The translations under genes were made by a program, and so were the position numbers. Shown piece by piece: positions 63,151-64,000 of a stretch of DNA of 64,000 nt. The first letter of the stretch is position 1; each line of letters starts with the position of its first letter. The DNA is from Paenibacillus sp. PvR098. GTDB lineage: Bacteria > Bacillota > Bacilli > Paenibacillales > NBRC-103111. The stretch lies in the NCBI RefSeq assembly GCF_017833255.1, contig NZ_JAFIBU010000001.1, positions 4,384,501 to 4,448,500 on the forward strand, given 5' to 3'. The notes under the pieces were generated by a model, which ran no database searches, had not been told where the DNA came from, and saw only the letters and a list, made by a program, of their open reading frames with translations.

Positions 63151-64000
63151 GTGGAATCGTTAGGAGAGCTGCTGCGCGGCATGCAGGGCCGCCAGCTGTT
63201 ACAACAAGCGGATGAGAAATTGCAGCAATTGGCGATGGATCCTCTCATCGGCAAGCTGAGGCAAAAATATCCGCAGCTAGATCATCAGACAATGAAGCTC
63301 AATTTGAACAAGCTGCACCAATATGTGACGGAATACAACAACTGCTCGAATTGTCCGGGCCTGGACCGCTGTCCGAACGACCTTGAAGGTCATTACTCCA
63401 TACTGACAGTAGAGCCTGGTGAAGACCGGACGCGCGTCCACGATCAGAAGGTGTCCTGCAAGAAGTTTATCGCGAGGGCAACGCAGGATGCGGTACGCAG
63501 CCGGATTCGCAGTTTTTATGTGGATGAACGGGCGCTGTCAGAGGGATATTCGTCACTGGAGATATTAGACAAGGATCCCGATCGGGAAGAAGCGGTCGGG
63601 CAGGTCATCGATTATATTTTCAGGGTGAGGGAGAGCGGACTGCAATCAACAGGTCTTTACCTCGCAGGACATTTTGGAACAGGCAAAACCTTCTTAATGT
63701 GCTACCTGCTCTATGAGCTGGCCAAAGACGGGTATTCGGGAGCGATCGTGTACATGCCCGATTTTGCCGAGGATTTGAAATCGATGTTCCAGGATCCGAT
63801 GAAGCTGAAGGAAACGATCGATGTGCTGAAGGAAACGGATCTGCTGGTGTTTGACGACATCGGCGCAGAGAACCTGAATCCGTGGCTGCGCGACCATGTG
63901 ATGGGAGCGATCCTTAATTACCGGATGAACCGCAAGCCGACATTTTTTACCTCTAATCACGATTTAAACTCTCTTGAGAAGCATTTTAGCTTTACCAGTA
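63151..64000 (+). CDS. dnaI: Primosomal helicase loader DnaI (3' truncated by window)
   Basis: The frame is open from GTG 63151 to the window end (283 codons). GTG 63151 is chosen because GGGGAGGTGG lies about seven bases upstream; ATG 63133 is in frame but has no site. N-terminal zinc-binding cysteines occur in NCSNCPGLDRCPND and SCKKF; Walker A is AGHFGTGKT and Walker B LLVFDDIG. It loads the replicative helicase at origins and restart forks. It follows dnaB by 52 bases. Confidence 0.92.
   Translation, partial: MESLGELLRGMQGRQLLQQADEKLQQLAMDPLIGKLRQKYPQLDHQTMKLNLNKLHQYVTEYNNCSNCPGLDRCPNDLEGHYSILTVEPGEDRTRVHDQKVSCKKFIARATQDAVRSRIRSFYVDERALSEGYSSLEILDKDPDREEAVGQVIDYIFRVRESGLQSTGLYLAGHFGTGKTFLMCYLLYELAKDGYSGAIVYMPDFAEDLKSMFQDPMKLKETIDVLKETDLLVFDDIGAENLNPWLRDHVMGAILNYRMNRKPTFFTSNHDLNSLEKHFSFTS

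Noticed and set aside
1-64000. CRISPR array, prophage, insertion sequence, tRNA or rRNA genes
   Set aside because: None seen: tandem repeats found are coding and have no spacer pattern; no transposase or integrase motifs were found.

Overview
The window looks like chromosomal DNA of an endospore-forming, low-to-mid GC member of the Bacillota, most likely Paenibacillus or a close relative. The evidence is sporulation genes (Spo0E-like phosphatase, Sda, YtxC), Bacillus-type replication loader genes (dnaB, dnaI), SigI/RsgI, YuiB/YumB/YumC-like genes, strong Shine-Dalgarno sites with TTG/GTG starts, and riboswitch and T-box control. No rRNA, tRNA, CRISPR array, prophage or intact insertion sequence was seen.

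Layout. 1-8.4 kb: the 3' end of mutS2; a pspA / DUF350 / 27-residue membrane peptide / zinc-ribbon cluster behind a sigma-W-like promoter; an MFS transporter; cysK; an Lrp regulator with an aminotransferase; a Spo0E-like gene. 8.5-19.4 kb: a cobalamin riboswitch and a long tightly coupled operon for corrinoid uptake (btuFCD) and late B12 assembly or salvage (cobT, cobU, cbiB, cobS, a fused cobD-cbiP gene, a pduO-type adenosyltransferase), ending in an RluA-like pseudouridine synthase. 19.4-24.4 kb: a decayed YdcF-like gene, an Spx/ArsC-like protein, an M50 protease, an aminotransferase and a Gfo/Idh/MocA oxidoreductase.

24.5-31.3 kb is visibly more AT-rich: a PolA-type 5'-3' exonuclease, a cyclic-di-GMP-I riboswitch followed by a UVR-motif protein and an HD-GYP protein, then on the minus strand sigI-rsgI (RsgI has a huge serine-rich tail) and a secreted protein with 69-bp repeats, TPR-like repeats and copper-amine-oxidase-type stalk domains. 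31.4-40.9 kb: a LarA-like gene, a sugar-type ABC importer, a YesM/YesN two-component pair and a zinc dehydrogenase, which together look like a catabolic module for a sugar acid or related compound.

41-53.6 kb: acyl-CoA thioesterase, DUF3055 protein, ilvD, an HRDC protein behind a promoter-proximal terminator, corA, a SAM-I riboswitch with metA (acetyl-type) and a metB/metI-like gene, mqnC, an L,D-transpeptidase whose leader has a perfect 23-bp hairpin touching its ribosome-binding site, and ytxC. 53.6-64 kb: T-box-thrS, sda with a cluster of DnaA boxes, HPr, a remnant of an iron-type binding-protein gene, ferredoxin-NADP reductase, a type II NADH dehydrogenase with a Rex operator, hemQ, yuiB, dnaB and a 3'-truncated dnaI.

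Most of this is core genome. The parts best worth a second look are the CobD-CbiP fusion, the SigI/RsgI block with its repeat-rich secreted proteins and a candidate sigma-I promoter, the c-di-GMP riboswitch/HD-GYP loop, the L,D-transpeptidase leader hairpin, and a nested inverted-repeat element upstream of dnaB. I found no wholly new defence or mobile system.
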